Source: Rickettsiales bacterium (GTDB lineage Bacteria > Pseudomonadota > Alphaproteobacteria > Rickettsiales > Deianiraeaceae). From it: a DNA stretch of 11,406 bases. A program made the translations under genes and the position numbers. The DNA is taken from contig JAFUUN010000080.1 in NCBI GenBank assembly GCA_017477855.1, positions 1-11,406 of the forward strand, given 5' to 3'. Positions 1-6,212 of this stretch are shown here, piece by piece (within the stretch, counting starts at the first letter, position 1; each line of letters begins with the position of its first letter). Under the pieces are notes generated by a model that saw only the letters and a list, made by a program, of their open reading frames with translations, was not told the DNA's origin and did no database searches.

Positions 1-27
1 TATAGATCTATTAATAAAAAGTTTCAT
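1..27 (-). CDS. Possible start of a leftward gene, cut by the window edge
   Basis: On the minus strand an ATG at 27-25 opens a frame of nine codons (MKLFINRSI) with no stop before the edge. The frame alone is too short to mean much. It is supported by a strong promoter at 82-55 on the same strand whose expected transcription start, near 48, would leave a leader of about 20 nt. There is no Shine-Dalgarno sequence, which is common in this window. The product cannot be named. Confidence 0.35.
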
Positions 28-54
28 AAAACAAGTAAAATAAAAAACAGAAAG

Positions 55-82
55 ATTATGTTTGTAAAAAGTTATTTGTCAA
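55..82 (-). promoter_or_regulatory. Sigma70-type promoter for the leftward gene
   Basis: Read on the minus strand, 82-77 is TTGACA (perfect -35) and 60-55 is CATAAT (5 of 6 matches to the -10 consensus), separated by 16 nt. This is the best consensus promoter in the window. Its -35 lies inside the left arm of an inverted repeat; the right arm carries a mirror-image TTGACA at 231-236 facing atpH. Confidence 0.6.
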
Positions 83-241
83 GAGTGGTGAAGGGATGAG
101 GGCTAAAGACCCAGCATATCCAGTGATGCAGAGGACTTTTTGTGCGAAAAGGGGTTTGTGATTTGCTCTGCGCCTTGCTTGTAGGACAAATGAGGTTGGG
201 GGGTTTGGGGGTGGCAATATTACTTCTCCCTTGACAAATAA
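72..241. repeat. Palindrome-rich element with 12-bp inverted terminal repeats
   Basis: TTATTTGTCAAG (72-83) is perfectly inverted as CTTGACAAATAA (230-241), and the similarity continues imperfectly outward for about ten more bases. The interior is much richer in G and C than the flanks and contains small hairpins: GGG/CCC at 100-102/110-112, GCAGAG/CTCTGC at 128-133/166-171, CTTTT/AAAAG at 136-140/147-151 and ATTTG/CAAAT at 161-165/187-191, the last overlapping the GCAGAG/CTCTGC pairing. No convincing ORF is present. It could be a small non-autonomous palindromic element, a structured RNA closed by a long stem, or a bidirectional promoter region whose arms are two outward-facing -35 boxes. 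I found no match to 6S, SRP, tmRNA or RNase P core motifs. Confidence 0.5.
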
Positions 242-264
242 TTTTTATAAACTAACCGATAATT

Positions 265-807
265 ATGTTGTCTTTGACTGACAGAGCAAGAATTGTGAAT
301 TCGTATTCAACCGTGTTGACAGACATTTTGTCCTCTCGTACTGACTTTGAAGAGGTGTTGAATGGATTGAAAGCCTGTGCTGCAAATGACATTTTCAATT
401 GCTTGCATGTTTCTCCTGCAAATGTGAAGGAATATCGCAAACTGTTAAAGGAGATGTTATCGCATATCGACGTTGGAGACACATTGCAGAAGTTTATTTT
501 TACTCTTTTGTCCCGCAGATATTTGAACCTGTTTGGTGAGATTGTTTCGGCTACAGAGCATAAGATGAGAAAACAACTAAAACGTAATACAATCACTGTT
601 TTGAGCAGCAAGGAGTTGAGCAGAGCGGTGAAAGACGAAATTGCGGGCGTAGTTGAGAAAAAGGTCGGCAAGGGAAATAATATAATCTACAGAATAGATG
701 CACGTGTGCATGGCGACACAATTGAACTTCGTGCAAACGGGAATGTCTGTGTTTTGAATATTATGCAACTTGTGCAAAATGTGTTTGATGTGAAGGAAGG
801 TTTTTGA
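265..807 (+). CDS. atpH: ATP synthase F1 delta subunit
   Basis: The 180-aa product fits the F1 delta (OSCP) family, which joins the F1 head of ATP synthase to the b-subunit stator stalk on the inner face of the membrane. The recognisable part is the C-terminal half: 'LQKFIFTLLSRRYLNLF' (74-90) matches the conserved helix that precedes a Glu/Lys-rich helix. It is followed by a beta region (108-112, 138-158) and a final helix 'CVLNIMQLVQNV', equivalent to the family's 'GSVRGRLERL' end. The Gly-Gly and Arg usually seen in 'GGxxxRxGDxxxDxSV' are poorly kept (here HGDTIELRANGNVCVL), so the protein is divergent. Length is normal for the family. The ATG at 265 has no Shine-Dalgarno sequence. The usual next gene, atpA, is absent; an aminotransferase gene follows with essentially no gap. 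Confidence 0.72.
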   Translation: MLSLTDRARIVNSYSTVLTDILSSRTDFEEVLNGLKACAANDIFNCLHVSPANVKEYRKLLKEMLSHIDVGDTLQKFIFTLLSRRYLNLFGEIVSATEHKMRKQLKRNTITVLSSKELSRAVKDEIAGVVEKKVGKGNNIIYRIDARVHGDTIELRANGNVCVLNIMQLVQNVFDVKEGF

Positions 808-815
808 ATTTGAAT

Positions 816-1679
816 ATGGCGATAATGTATTTTAATGGTGAATTTGTTGAAGAAAGTGAAGCTAAAACATCTGTGCTGGATGCAGGATATTACTATGGAG
901 ACGGAATATACGAGGTAGTGCTGTGGCATAATGGTAAGTTTATTGACTTTGATTTGCATATAAACAGGTTGCTGTCATGCATGCAAAAGGCATACTTCAA
1001 ACACACTCCATCAAAAGAGGAAATAACCAAAATCATAAACGAAGTTATCCAAAAAAATGAGGGCAATGAGGAGCTAAAAACAGCATCAATTTATATGCAG
1101 ATTACGCGTGGGACAACCGAAAGAACACATGCATTTTACCACCTTGATTTGAAGCCAAATTTCTTGGTTAGGATGCTACCTGTCAAGTTAGCAGAAGAAA
1201 TCAAACAGTGGCACTGCACAATCGTGGAGGATCCACGCCGTTTGCACTGTAACATCAAAATGATAAGCTTGTTACCAATGGTTGTGGCTAAATATGAGGC
1301 CGAGGAACGTGGCTTTGATGATATATTGTTCTACAACAGTCGTTGCCAATCAATGACAGAGGGCAGCAGTTTCAACCTGTTTATCGTATCCAATGAGGGA
1401 AAAATTATAACATGTCCGCTTGGGGTTGAGTTATTACCAGGTTGTACCAGAGCAAGAGCCATTCAGTTATTCAATGACAATGGCTATCAAGTGGAAGAAA
1501 GGTATTATTCCAAAGAAGAGTTGTTGGAGGCTAAAGAGGTTTTTACTACAAGTGCTGTGAAAATAGTGACCGCAGTTGTGAAGGTTGATGGACAGCAAAT
1601 TGGAGATGGCAAGGTTGGTGAGATAACCAGCTGGTTGAGAAAAGAATATTTCAATTTTATGAACTCATCAAATGAGTGA
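816..1679 (+). CDS. dat: D-amino-acid aminotransferase (PLP class IV)
   Basis: This is a fold-type IV PLP aminotransferase that most resembles D-alanine/D-amino-acid transaminase, which interconverts D-Ala and D-Glu with 2-oxo acids and so supplies D-Glu for peptidoglycan. With the ATG at 816, landmarks are 'DAGYYYGDGIYEVV' (22-35, the family's 'RGYxFGDGVYEVV'), R51, 'ITRGTTERTHAF' (96-107, substrate-carboxylate region), K148 in 'LHCNIK' (the PLP lysine), 'TEGSSFN' (181-187, PLP ring glutamate) and 'TTSAVKIVTAVVKVDG' near the end. At 287 aa it is complete. A good Shine-Dalgarno sequence (AGGAAGG, 794-800) lies inside the end of atpH. Possible starts are TTG 804 (overlapping the atpH stop), TTG 810 (best spacing) and ATG 816 (chosen by codon and homology). 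It is translationally linked to atpH. A branched-chain aminotransferase is the alternative, but the D-type motifs fit better. Confidence 0.82.
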   Translation: MAIMYFNGEFVEESEAKTSVLDAGYYYGDGIYEVVLWHNGKFIDFDLHINRLLSCMQKAYFKHTPSKEEITKIINEVIQKNEGNEELKTASIYMQITRGTTERTHAFYHLDLKPNFLVRMLPVKLAEEIKQWHCTIVEDPRRLHCNIKMISLLPMVVAKYEAEERGFDDILFYNSRCQSMTEGSSFNLFIVSNEGKIITCPLGVELLPGCTRARAIQLFNDNGYQVEERYYSKEELLEAKEVFTTSAVKIVTAVVKVDGQQIGDGKVGEITSWLRKEYFNFMNSSNE

Positions 1680-2229
1680 TGGAATGGATGACAGAGCAAA
1701 ACGCTTGTTGCATTTTGTTGGCCACGAGACCAAGAAGATGTTCAAGCCAATTAGCAATGACTCTGAGATAATTAGAGGTATGGCCGAGAGGTGCACAGAA
1801 ATGAAAAACCTCTTTACTGATTTTTTTTCGCTCCTTTGGTCGTGCGCAAAATGGCTGCATTATTATATTTTTAACCTGTTTTCCGCGACAAAGCAAATAA
1901 GGAGCGAGGGCAAACGTGCAGCAGTTAACAACTTTCGCATTGGTCTGATAATGTTGAAAATGAATAAAGTTTTGGATGCAAAAATCAGGTTTTTGATGTC
2001 AAATATGTTCTTCAAGAAGTCGCCACTGACGAAGTATTATATTGCATATACTTTCTTTTTGGAGCACAAATATACCAAGAGTTTGAAATATATCCATGAG
2101 GCAATCAAGCTTGATCCAAGACACCAGCGATCAATAGAGCTCATGCATGCTATTGAGAAGGAAATGGAGATGGCAAAAATTATCAACAATGCAGCAGAGA
2201 AAACAGAAAAAGTGAAGAAAAAGAAGTGA
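1672..2229 (+). CDS. Small TPR-like protein of unknown function
   Basis: This 185-aa protein starts at an ATG that overlaps the end of the aminotransferase by 8 nt (ATGAGTGA), so it is probably translated by coupling; there is no separate Shine-Dalgarno sequence. Residues 45-72 are hydrophobic and aromatic (LFTDFFSLLW..WLHYYIFNLF) and may bind a membrane or partner. Residues about 86-155 look like two tetratricopeptide helical pairs, the second being typical: 'YYIAYTFFLEHKYTKSLKYI' followed by 'HEAIKLDPRHQRS' with the usual A..LDP ending. The last 15 residues are mostly Lys. TPR repeats mediate protein-protein contacts, but the sequence does not reveal the partner. It is last in the atpH-dat unit and a GC-rich repeat begins 6 nt after its stop. 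Confidence 0.7.
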   Translation: MSDGMDDRAKRLLHFVGHETKKMFKPISNDSEIIRGMAERCTEMKNLFTDFFSLLWSCAKWLHYYIFNLFSATKQIRSEGKRAAVNNFRIGLIMLKMNKVLDAKIRFLMSNMFFKKSPLTKYYIAYTFFLEHKYTKSLKYIHEAIKLDPRHQRSIELMHAIEKEMEMAKIINNAAEKTEKVKKKK

Positions 2230-2235
2230 TTGATT

Positions 2236-2316
2236 GTTGCGCGGCGCGGAGCGCGTTTGGCCGACGAGGAACGAGGCGCAGCCAAACCGCGAGGGCGTGG
2301 CCTCGGGCAGCGCAAC
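2236..2316 (+). repeat. GC-rich three-arm palindromic repeat, copy 1
   Basis: This 81-bp copy is 74% G+C inside AT-rich DNA. The outer stem is GTTGCGC (2236-2242)/GCGCAAC (2310-2316), extendable by two bases to TTGTTGCGC/GCGCAACAA. The middle hairpin is GTTTGGC (2255-2261)/GCCAAAC (2281-2287) and the right hairpin is CGAGG (2290-2294), loop GCGTGG, CCTCG (2301-2305). It lies between two convergent genes, 6 nt and 8 nt from their stops. Confidence 0.9.
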
Positions 2317-2327
2317 AACTTTTTTCA
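2290..2327 (+). terminator. Probable intrinsic terminator within copy 1
   Basis: In the plus direction the CGAGG/CCTCG hairpin and the outer stem are followed by AACTTTTTTC, a run of six T's. This would end transcription of the atpH-dat-TPR unit. In the minus direction the T-run is missing, so termination of the methyltransferase gene by the same repeat is less certain. Confidence 0.45.
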
Positions 2328-3671
2328 TTTTGTATTTTCGTCTTTTTGGATTAGAACTCGTGAAAACTTACTTTCACCATTCACATAAGGTAAATACTCT
2401 TTCTCACTAATTAAACTATAACCCTTTTCTAAAACACCATTCAAAATTGGTCTTGCAGACACAGCAAATGGTTTTTTGTAATCAGTTGGAATATATCCAT
2501 TATCAACAAGCAATGTTTTACTATCATCATAGATTTTACAATTATCTGGGATGTCTTTTAGTTTCACAAATTTTAATAATTCCCATTTTGGTCTTTTTTT
2601 TATTGGAAGATTTGTGAACCAGTGTGCTGCCGCATCAACTTTCCTTCGTTTTGGATCTTCAAACCAATCAACTCGATTACATCCCGCCCAAGCCTGTTTA
2701 TTTTTGAAATATTTTAAATAAGCAGAATGAATTGCAATTCTTATGTTTGACAAAATCAAAAACTTCTTTTTACTTTTAATTAGTAAATCCCAATATTGAA
2801 TTGATTTTGAAAATGGAGGATTGGTGCAAACAATATCTGCCTCCTCATTCAAGATTTTTATACTTAACGGACTATCAAAACTTCCATCATAGTTTTTAAT
2901 ATATTTCTTATATTTTTCCAAATCTTCTTTTGTTGGAAACTCTTGCCATCCTTTTTCTGCCGTAAAAACATACCCAACAGAGCCCTGATGGAACAAGTCA
3001 ACACCACCAGAATAGTGAGTGCATATTAGTTTTTTTAATCCAAGTTTTTCAAAATTTTTACAAAAAAACAATGAAAAGGCCGAACATCTCCTGTCATCGG
3101 TATCAACTGCATCATCGCAGTTGCAAAATACAACCTTATCTTTCCAAATGCTTTTTGGATAATTTGCAACCTCTTTTTCTATATCTTCATATCTTGTGTA
3201 AAATTCATCATTTTTTGCCTTCTTTGCACTATTCATTATATCTATTCTTTTAACACCTCTTTCTTTCAATGTTGGTGTTTCAACAGGAACAAGTTTTTTG
3301 ATAATCTCAATTTTCTTGACAATTTTTTCGTCCTCTTTTGCAACCGGTAAAATCTTCACAAACAATTTATGTTGTTTTATAAATTCTACATATTTTTCCA
3401 AGAAATAGTTATTACAAAAATAAACCTCTTGTGAACCATTTTCCCTTAAAGTTCCAAACTCTTTTTTGATGTCATTTTCAATCTTTCGTGCATCTTCTAC
3501 CTCACAAGTAAAAATGAAATAAAACCTATTTGATTTTGATATTCCTGTTGCAGAATTGTATTCCTTTCTTCTTCGTTCCAAGTCGCTTGCAATACCAATT
3601 TTAACCGTGCTAACATCTTTTTCGTAGCGACCAATATAAACAAAATGTTTTAACTCTTCTTGTTCTGGCAT
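2325..3671 (-). CDS. EcoRI-family adenine DNA methyltransferase with N-terminal T5orf172 (GIY-YIG-like) domain
   Basis: The 448-aa product has two parts. Residues 8-100 resemble the T5orf172/MUG113 branch of the GIY-YIG fold: 'FVYIGRYE', then 'VKIGIASDLERRRKEYNSATG' (23-43), an IEN/DIKKEF helix and 'SQEVYF' (80-85) with a candidate catalytic Glu. Residues about 140-445 resemble the EcoRI-type N6-adenine methyltransferase family: 'KNDEFYTRYEDIEKEV' (153-168), 'KVVFCNCDD' (179-187) and the catalytic motif IV 'NPPF' (284-287) in 'VCTNPPFSKS'. The methyltransferase would transfer a methyl group from S-adenosylmethionine to adenine in a specific site. No restriction endonuclease gene is adjacent, so it is an orphan unless the N-terminal domain cuts DNA. 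ATG start with no Shine-Dalgarno sequence; TTGACA at 3730-3725 is a candidate -35. It stands alone between convergent and divergent neighbours and may be horizontally acquired. Confidence 0.82.
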   Translation of the reverse strand: MPEQEELKHFVYIGRYEKDVSTVKIGIASDLERRRKEYNSATGISKSNRFYFIFTCEVEDARKIENDIKKEFGTLRENGSQEVYFCNNYFLEKYVEFIKQHKLFVKILPVAKEDEKIVKKIEIIKKLVPVETPTLKERGVKRIDIMNSAKKAKNDEFYTRYEDIEKEVANYPKSIWKDKVVFCNCDDAVDTDDRRCSAFSLFFCKNFEKLGLKKLICTHYSGGVDLFHQGSVGYVFTAEKGWQEFPTKEDLEKYKKYIKNYDGSFDSPLSIKILNEEADIVCTNPPFSKSIQYWDLLIKSKKKFLILSNIRIAIHSAYLKYFKNKQAWAGCNRVDWFEDPKRRKVDAAAHWFTNLPIKKRPKWELLKFVKLKDIPDNCKIYDDSKTLLVDNGYIPTDYKKPFAVSARPILNGVLEKGYSLISEKEYLPYVNGESKFSRVLIQKDENTK

Positions 3672-3758
3672 TTCGTTTTAATAATTACGGCTTCATCTAA
3701 TTTTGCTATATTTCAACAATTTATTGTCAATATATTAAATATAGAAAATTAGAGCATA

Positions 3759-3787
3759 TTGATAATAATGTGCTTGACAATTATTTT
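3759..3787 (+). promoter_or_regulatory. Candidate promoter for rpmB
   Basis: TTGATA (3759-3764) and TATTTT (3782-3787) are separated by 17 nt and lie 22 nt upstream of the rpmB start. The -10 matches only 4 of 6. A perfect TTGACA at 3774-3779 is also present but has no good -10 at normal spacing, so which box is used is unclear. Confidence 0.35.
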
Positions 3788-3809
3788 TGAAGTTTGACTG
3801 GTTGTGAGT

Positions 3810-4193
3810 ATGTCAAGGAAGTGCAATTTAACGGGGACAAAAGCTCAAACAGGTAATAATGTTTCAAATTCAAATCGTAAGACGCGCAGGATTTTTGCTC
3901 CAAATTTGCAGAATGTTACACTGAAAAGTGATGTTTTGAACCGCAGTTTTCAGATGAAGATTACGACACGTACATTGAGGACAATCACAAAATACGGCTC
4001 ATTAGATGAATATTTGCTTCATACAAAGGCAAAGAATTTAACAGAATTTGCTGCAAAATTGAAAGCAGAATTGAAGAAAAACGACAGCGTTAAGGCGAAA
4101 GTCAAGGCCGAAGCTGAGGCACGCAAAGCAAAAAGAGTTATCAAGCCATCTGCACGTAGCCTGGTTGCAAAAGCAAAAAGAGCTCAGATGTAA
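3810..4193 (+). CDS. rpmB: 50S ribosomal protein bL28
   Basis: bL28 is a small structural protein of the large ribosomal subunit. The family signature is clear: 'MSRKCNLTGTKAQTGNNVSN' at the N-terminus, 'SNRKTRRIFAPNLQNVTLKS' (21-40) and 'ITTRTLRTITKYGSLDEYLL' (51-70). 'LPNLQNVTLKSD'-like wording is typical of alphaproteobacterial bL28. At 127 aa it is about 30 residues longer than usual alphaproteobacterial forms; the extra part is a Lys/Ala/Arg-rich tail (about 95-127). A GTG at 3804 is in frame, but the ATG at 3810 gives the conserved MSRKC start. It is monocistronic here, ending 22 nt before a GC-rich repeat. Confidence 0.93.
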   Translation: MSRKCNLTGTKAQTGNNVSNSNRKTRRIFAPNLQNVTLKSDVLNRSFQMKITTRTLRTITKYGSLDEYLLHTKAKNLTEFAAKLKAELKKNDSVKAKVKAEAEARKAKRVIKPSARSLVAKAKRAQM

Positions 4194-4215
4194 TCATTTT
4201 ATCAATAAAAAAGAG

Positions 4216-4324
4216 GTTGCGCGGAGCGGAGCGAGTTTGTCCTACGCTTTGCGTAGGGTTACTGCGAGGAACGAAGTGAGGAGCGAAATACAAACCGCGA
4301 GGGCGTGGCCTCGGGCAGCGCAAC
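4216..4324 (+). repeat. GC-rich three-arm palindromic repeat, copy 2 (longest)
   Basis: This 109-bp copy shares the outer stem GTTGCGC/GCGCAAC (4216-4222/4318-4324) and the right hairpin with copy 1. The middle arm is different in sequence yet still pairs: GTTTGT (4235-4240)/ACAAAC (4290-4295). Inside it is an extra perfect hairpin, CCTACGC (4241-4247), loop TTT, GCGTAGG (4251-4257). It sits between convergent genes, 22 nt after rpmB and 1 nt after the stop of the minus-strand gene. In the minus direction it is followed by CCTCTTTTTTATT, so it could act as an intrinsic terminator for that gene. Confidence 0.88.
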
Positions 4325-4325
4325 T

Positions 4326-5078
4326 TTAATATTCTTTTTCATTACTTTTTGCTTGATAAAACGTTCTCTTGTCAGCTATTGATTGTCGGTTGACATTCTC
4401 CTTCTGCTGACTGTTTGGATATTGTTTTGTGAAAAATGCATCTTTTCTTTTCTTGCTGTAATCCATGTTTGAGATAGCTATATTAGTGCGCTTTTCTCTG
4501 TAATTATTGTTGATTTTCTTATCCATTCGCCCGCGTTCAAGTTGAAGCTCAATGTTGCGCTCTCTGGTTGAAATTTGTGGAGAAAGGCGCCTTCCACGTT
4601 CATATTCATGCACTCTGTTTAGTGTTTCGCGTTCCTGACGCAGACGTTCTAAATGGCTAATTTCCAATTTCATTGCATGTAATGAAATAAGAAAATTTCG
4701 CAACTCAATTGGCAATCTATTAAGCGGGATTTCACTCAAATCAAGCTGTGTGTGTAGATCCTTTGAGAAGTCACGAAATATCTTTGCAAGTAGGCGCATG
4801 ATGTGTAGTCGCTCTCGTCGTGGGAGTTTTAATTTCATCAGCATGCCTGCAATTTTTTTTGACATTCCACGACAAAGTGTAAAATCGCGGAAAAGTTTGA
4901 TTGCCTTTTTTCTGTCCTTTTTTAGTAGCTTCTGCAATGCTCTGACGCGTGCCTGTTGCTTTGGCCCGAGCCCTAAACAAAGGAACTTTTCTTGCTCTTC
5001 GGTGAGAGTAAAATAGCTATCAAAACCAAGTATATTTTGTCGTTTTATTTCCTTCTGTTCTTCGTGAAACCAAGTCAT
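4326..5078 (-). CDS. Basic helical protein of unknown function, downstream of virB9
   Basis: I do not recognise this 250-aa protein. Residues about 20-160 should be mostly alpha-helical and highly charged, with repeated Lys/Arg/Leu helices such as 'LQKLLKKDRKKAIKLFRDF' (48-66) and 'LPRRERLHIMRLLAKIFRDF' (85-104). Residues about 165-250 are hydrophilic, rich in Arg, Lys, Asn and Gln, and probably disordered. There is no signal peptide or membrane segment, so it is likely cytoplasmic; the charge would suit nucleic-acid or ribosome binding, which is inference only. The ATG at 5078 lies within a 10-bp direct repeat (CAAGTCATC at 5071 and 5081) that creates a second, out-of-frame ATG; there is no Shine-Dalgarno sequence. 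The start is 45 nt after the virB9 stop, so the two are probably co-transcribed. Confidence 0.65.
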   Translation of the reverse strand: MTWFHEEQKEIKRQNILGFDSYFTLTEEQEKFLCLGLGPKQQARVRALQKLLKKDRKKAIKLFRDFTLCRGMSKKIAGMLMKLKLPRRERLHIMRLLAKIFRDFSKDLHTQLDLSEIPLNRLPIELRNFLISLHAMKLEISHLERLRQERETLNRVHEYERGRRLSPQISTRERNIELQLERGRMDKKINNNYREKRTNIAISNMDYSKKRKDAFFTKQYPNSQQKENVNRQSIADKRTFYQAKSNEKEY

Positions 5079-5123
5079 CGCAAGTCATCATATTATATGA
5101 TTTTTATGTAAATAATCAAATGA

Positions 5124-5936
5124 CTATTTGTTTTTTCTGGTTAGCTGCCTTGTCAGACCGCGCATTGTTTCGTTGAATACACAAACTGTATCCTTACCAT
5201 GACGCAGAGTGAATACTGACGATATGCCTTCAACTGCAATATATTCATTCACAACACGGAAGTTAACAAAGCTTTCAAATCCCTCTGCATCAACTTTGAA
5301 GATTGCTGGTGTGATACCTCCCTTGTCGCGGAATTCAAAATACGTTAATTTACCGTCATCAAAAACCTTGATTGGTGTAATGACATAATCTCCGCTGACC
5401 GTATAGTTGAAATTATAGTTCTCTGTCTTACTTAAATCAACACCTTTGTTGGTGACATATTGAATAATTGTGTTTTCATCGCTTCCGTTTGCAGAATTGC
5501 CACCGCCTCCGGCAGAGTTATATCTAAATCTTGTAACAAATGTCACATCTGGATCAAATGGCCCAGTTGCCGTCCTTGCGCGTAACTCAAAGAAATAAGT
5601 TCTTGCGCTTGTCATGACGGTCATGGTTGTCTCCGCGTCCTCTGCAATCGGCATCAAGAATAACCTGTTTGCTGTTCTTTTTATAGACCATGCATCAGGT
5701 TTTGGAAGATATATTGATGCAAGTCGCTCACCATCTTCAAATTGGATATACGAAGGATGCATGTAAAAACCCTCATAATAATACACACCATTTTTTTGGT
5801 AAGTCCAATATTTAAATCTGCCATCGGAACCTGATCTTTGTGGTTTTATTACGACTGCGTTTGCATGCGTAATTACTTCTGCAAATATTACTATTGAAAA
5901 TATAATTGTTGTTGATATTTTCCTAAAAAACCGCAT
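5124..5936 (-). CDS. virB9: VirB9/TrbG-like type IV secretion outer-membrane-complex protein
   Basis: VirB9 is a periplasmic/outer-membrane part of the core channel of type IV secretion systems, working with VirB7 and VirB10. The 270-aa product has an N-terminal signal peptide (basic MRFFRK, hydrophobic core 8-21, predicted cut after A27 in 'THANA'). An N-terminal beta domain follows (about 28-138), then a Gly/Ser/Asn-rich linker (141-153) and a C-terminal beta domain with the family pattern 'PIKVFDDGKLTYFEF' (188-202), 'AIFKVDAEGFESFVNFRVVNEYIAVEGI' (split 211-238) and 'VFTLRHGKDTVCVFN' (241-255). Length and order are normal for VirB9. No virB8, virB10 or virB11 is next to it; in Rickettsiales such genes are scattered and virB9 is often duplicated, so this may be a second copy. 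TTGACA at 5971-5966 is a possible -35. No Shine-Dalgarno sequence. Confidence 0.85.
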   Translation of the reverse strand: MRFFRKISTTIIFSIVIFAEVITHANAVVIKPQRSGSDGRFKYWTYQKNGVYYYEGFYMHPSYIQFEDGERLASIYLPKPDAWSIKRTANRLFLMPIAEDAETTMTVMTSARTYFFELRARTATGPFDPDVTFVTRFRYNSAGGGGNSANGSDENTIIQYVTNKGVDLSKTENYNFNYTVSGDYVITPIKVFDDGKLTYFEFRDKGGITPAIFKVDAEGFESFVNFRVVNEYIAVEGISSVFTLRHGKDTVCVFNETMRGLTRQLTRKNK

Positions 5937-6001
5937 GCATCGGATGTTTTTGATTTATTTCTTATTGTCAAGGTTGTGCGAAGTTATGCGGTGCAGGGCC
6001 T

Positions 6002-6077
6002 GGTTTTTCATTCTAGCGTGTTGGAGCGAGAGTGACGCCAGTGAGAGCGAGAAGATGAAAAACCGCGAGGGCGTGGC
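6002..6077 (+). repeat. Degenerate copy of the GC-rich repeat between virB9 and the pilin gene
   Basis: The block CCGCGAGGGCGTGGC (6063-6077) is identical to the constant right part of the full copies, but the pairing partner CCTCG and the outer stem GTTGCGC/GCGCAAC are lost. The middle arm is still a good stem, GGTTTTTCAT (6002-6011) with ATGAAAAACC (6055-6064), unlike that of any other copy. It lies in the 276-nt divergent spacer between virB9 and the pilin-like gene; otherwise that spacer holds only AT-rich promoter DNA. Confidence 0.65.
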
Positions 6078-6125
6078 ATTTGGCTGAGTAATGATATTAG
6101 TGTAGCATAATTATTAAGCAAATTA

Positions 6126-6154
6126 TTGACTTGTTAATAACAATATAATATGCT
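6126..6154 (+). promoter_or_regulatory. Candidate promoter for the pilin-like gene
   Basis: TTGACT (6126-6131) and TATGCT (6149-6154) are separated by exactly 17 nt. The leader to the ATG at 6213 would be about 50 nt. The surrounding DNA is almost pure A and T, so chance matches are possible. Confidence 0.45.
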
Positions 6155-6212
6155 TTTAGTATCTTTGATTAGATTAAATAGTTTTTAACCAATGGTTTAA
6201 TATTCATTGACG

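Noticed and set aside
72..241. 6S RNA, SRP RNA, tmRNA or RNase P RNA in the structured element
   Set aside because: The closed-stem shape and length would fit a small RNA, but none of the conserved core motifs of these families is visible on either strand.
231..263. Standard promoter for atpH
   Set aside because: TTGACA (231-236) is perfect, but the only good -10 (GATAAT, 258-263) is at 21 nt and touches the start codon; normal spacing gives TAACCG or AACCGA.
2236..2316. tRNA gene, because of the three-way/cloverleaf-like fold
   Set aside because: No anticodon loop, T-loop (TTCGA/C) or CCA acceptor pattern, and the constant hairpin loop GCGTGG does not fit any tRNA arm.
2236..2316. Insertion sequence or transposon with target duplication
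   Set aside because: No transposase is present, and the bases flanking the outer stem show no direct duplication in copies 1, 2 or 5.
4750..5016. Plus-strand 88-aa ORF opposite the gene after virB9
   Set aside because: It lies fully inside the minus-strand gene, and its Ser/Phe/Arg-rich translation is what an antisense of Lys/Arg/Leu codons gives.
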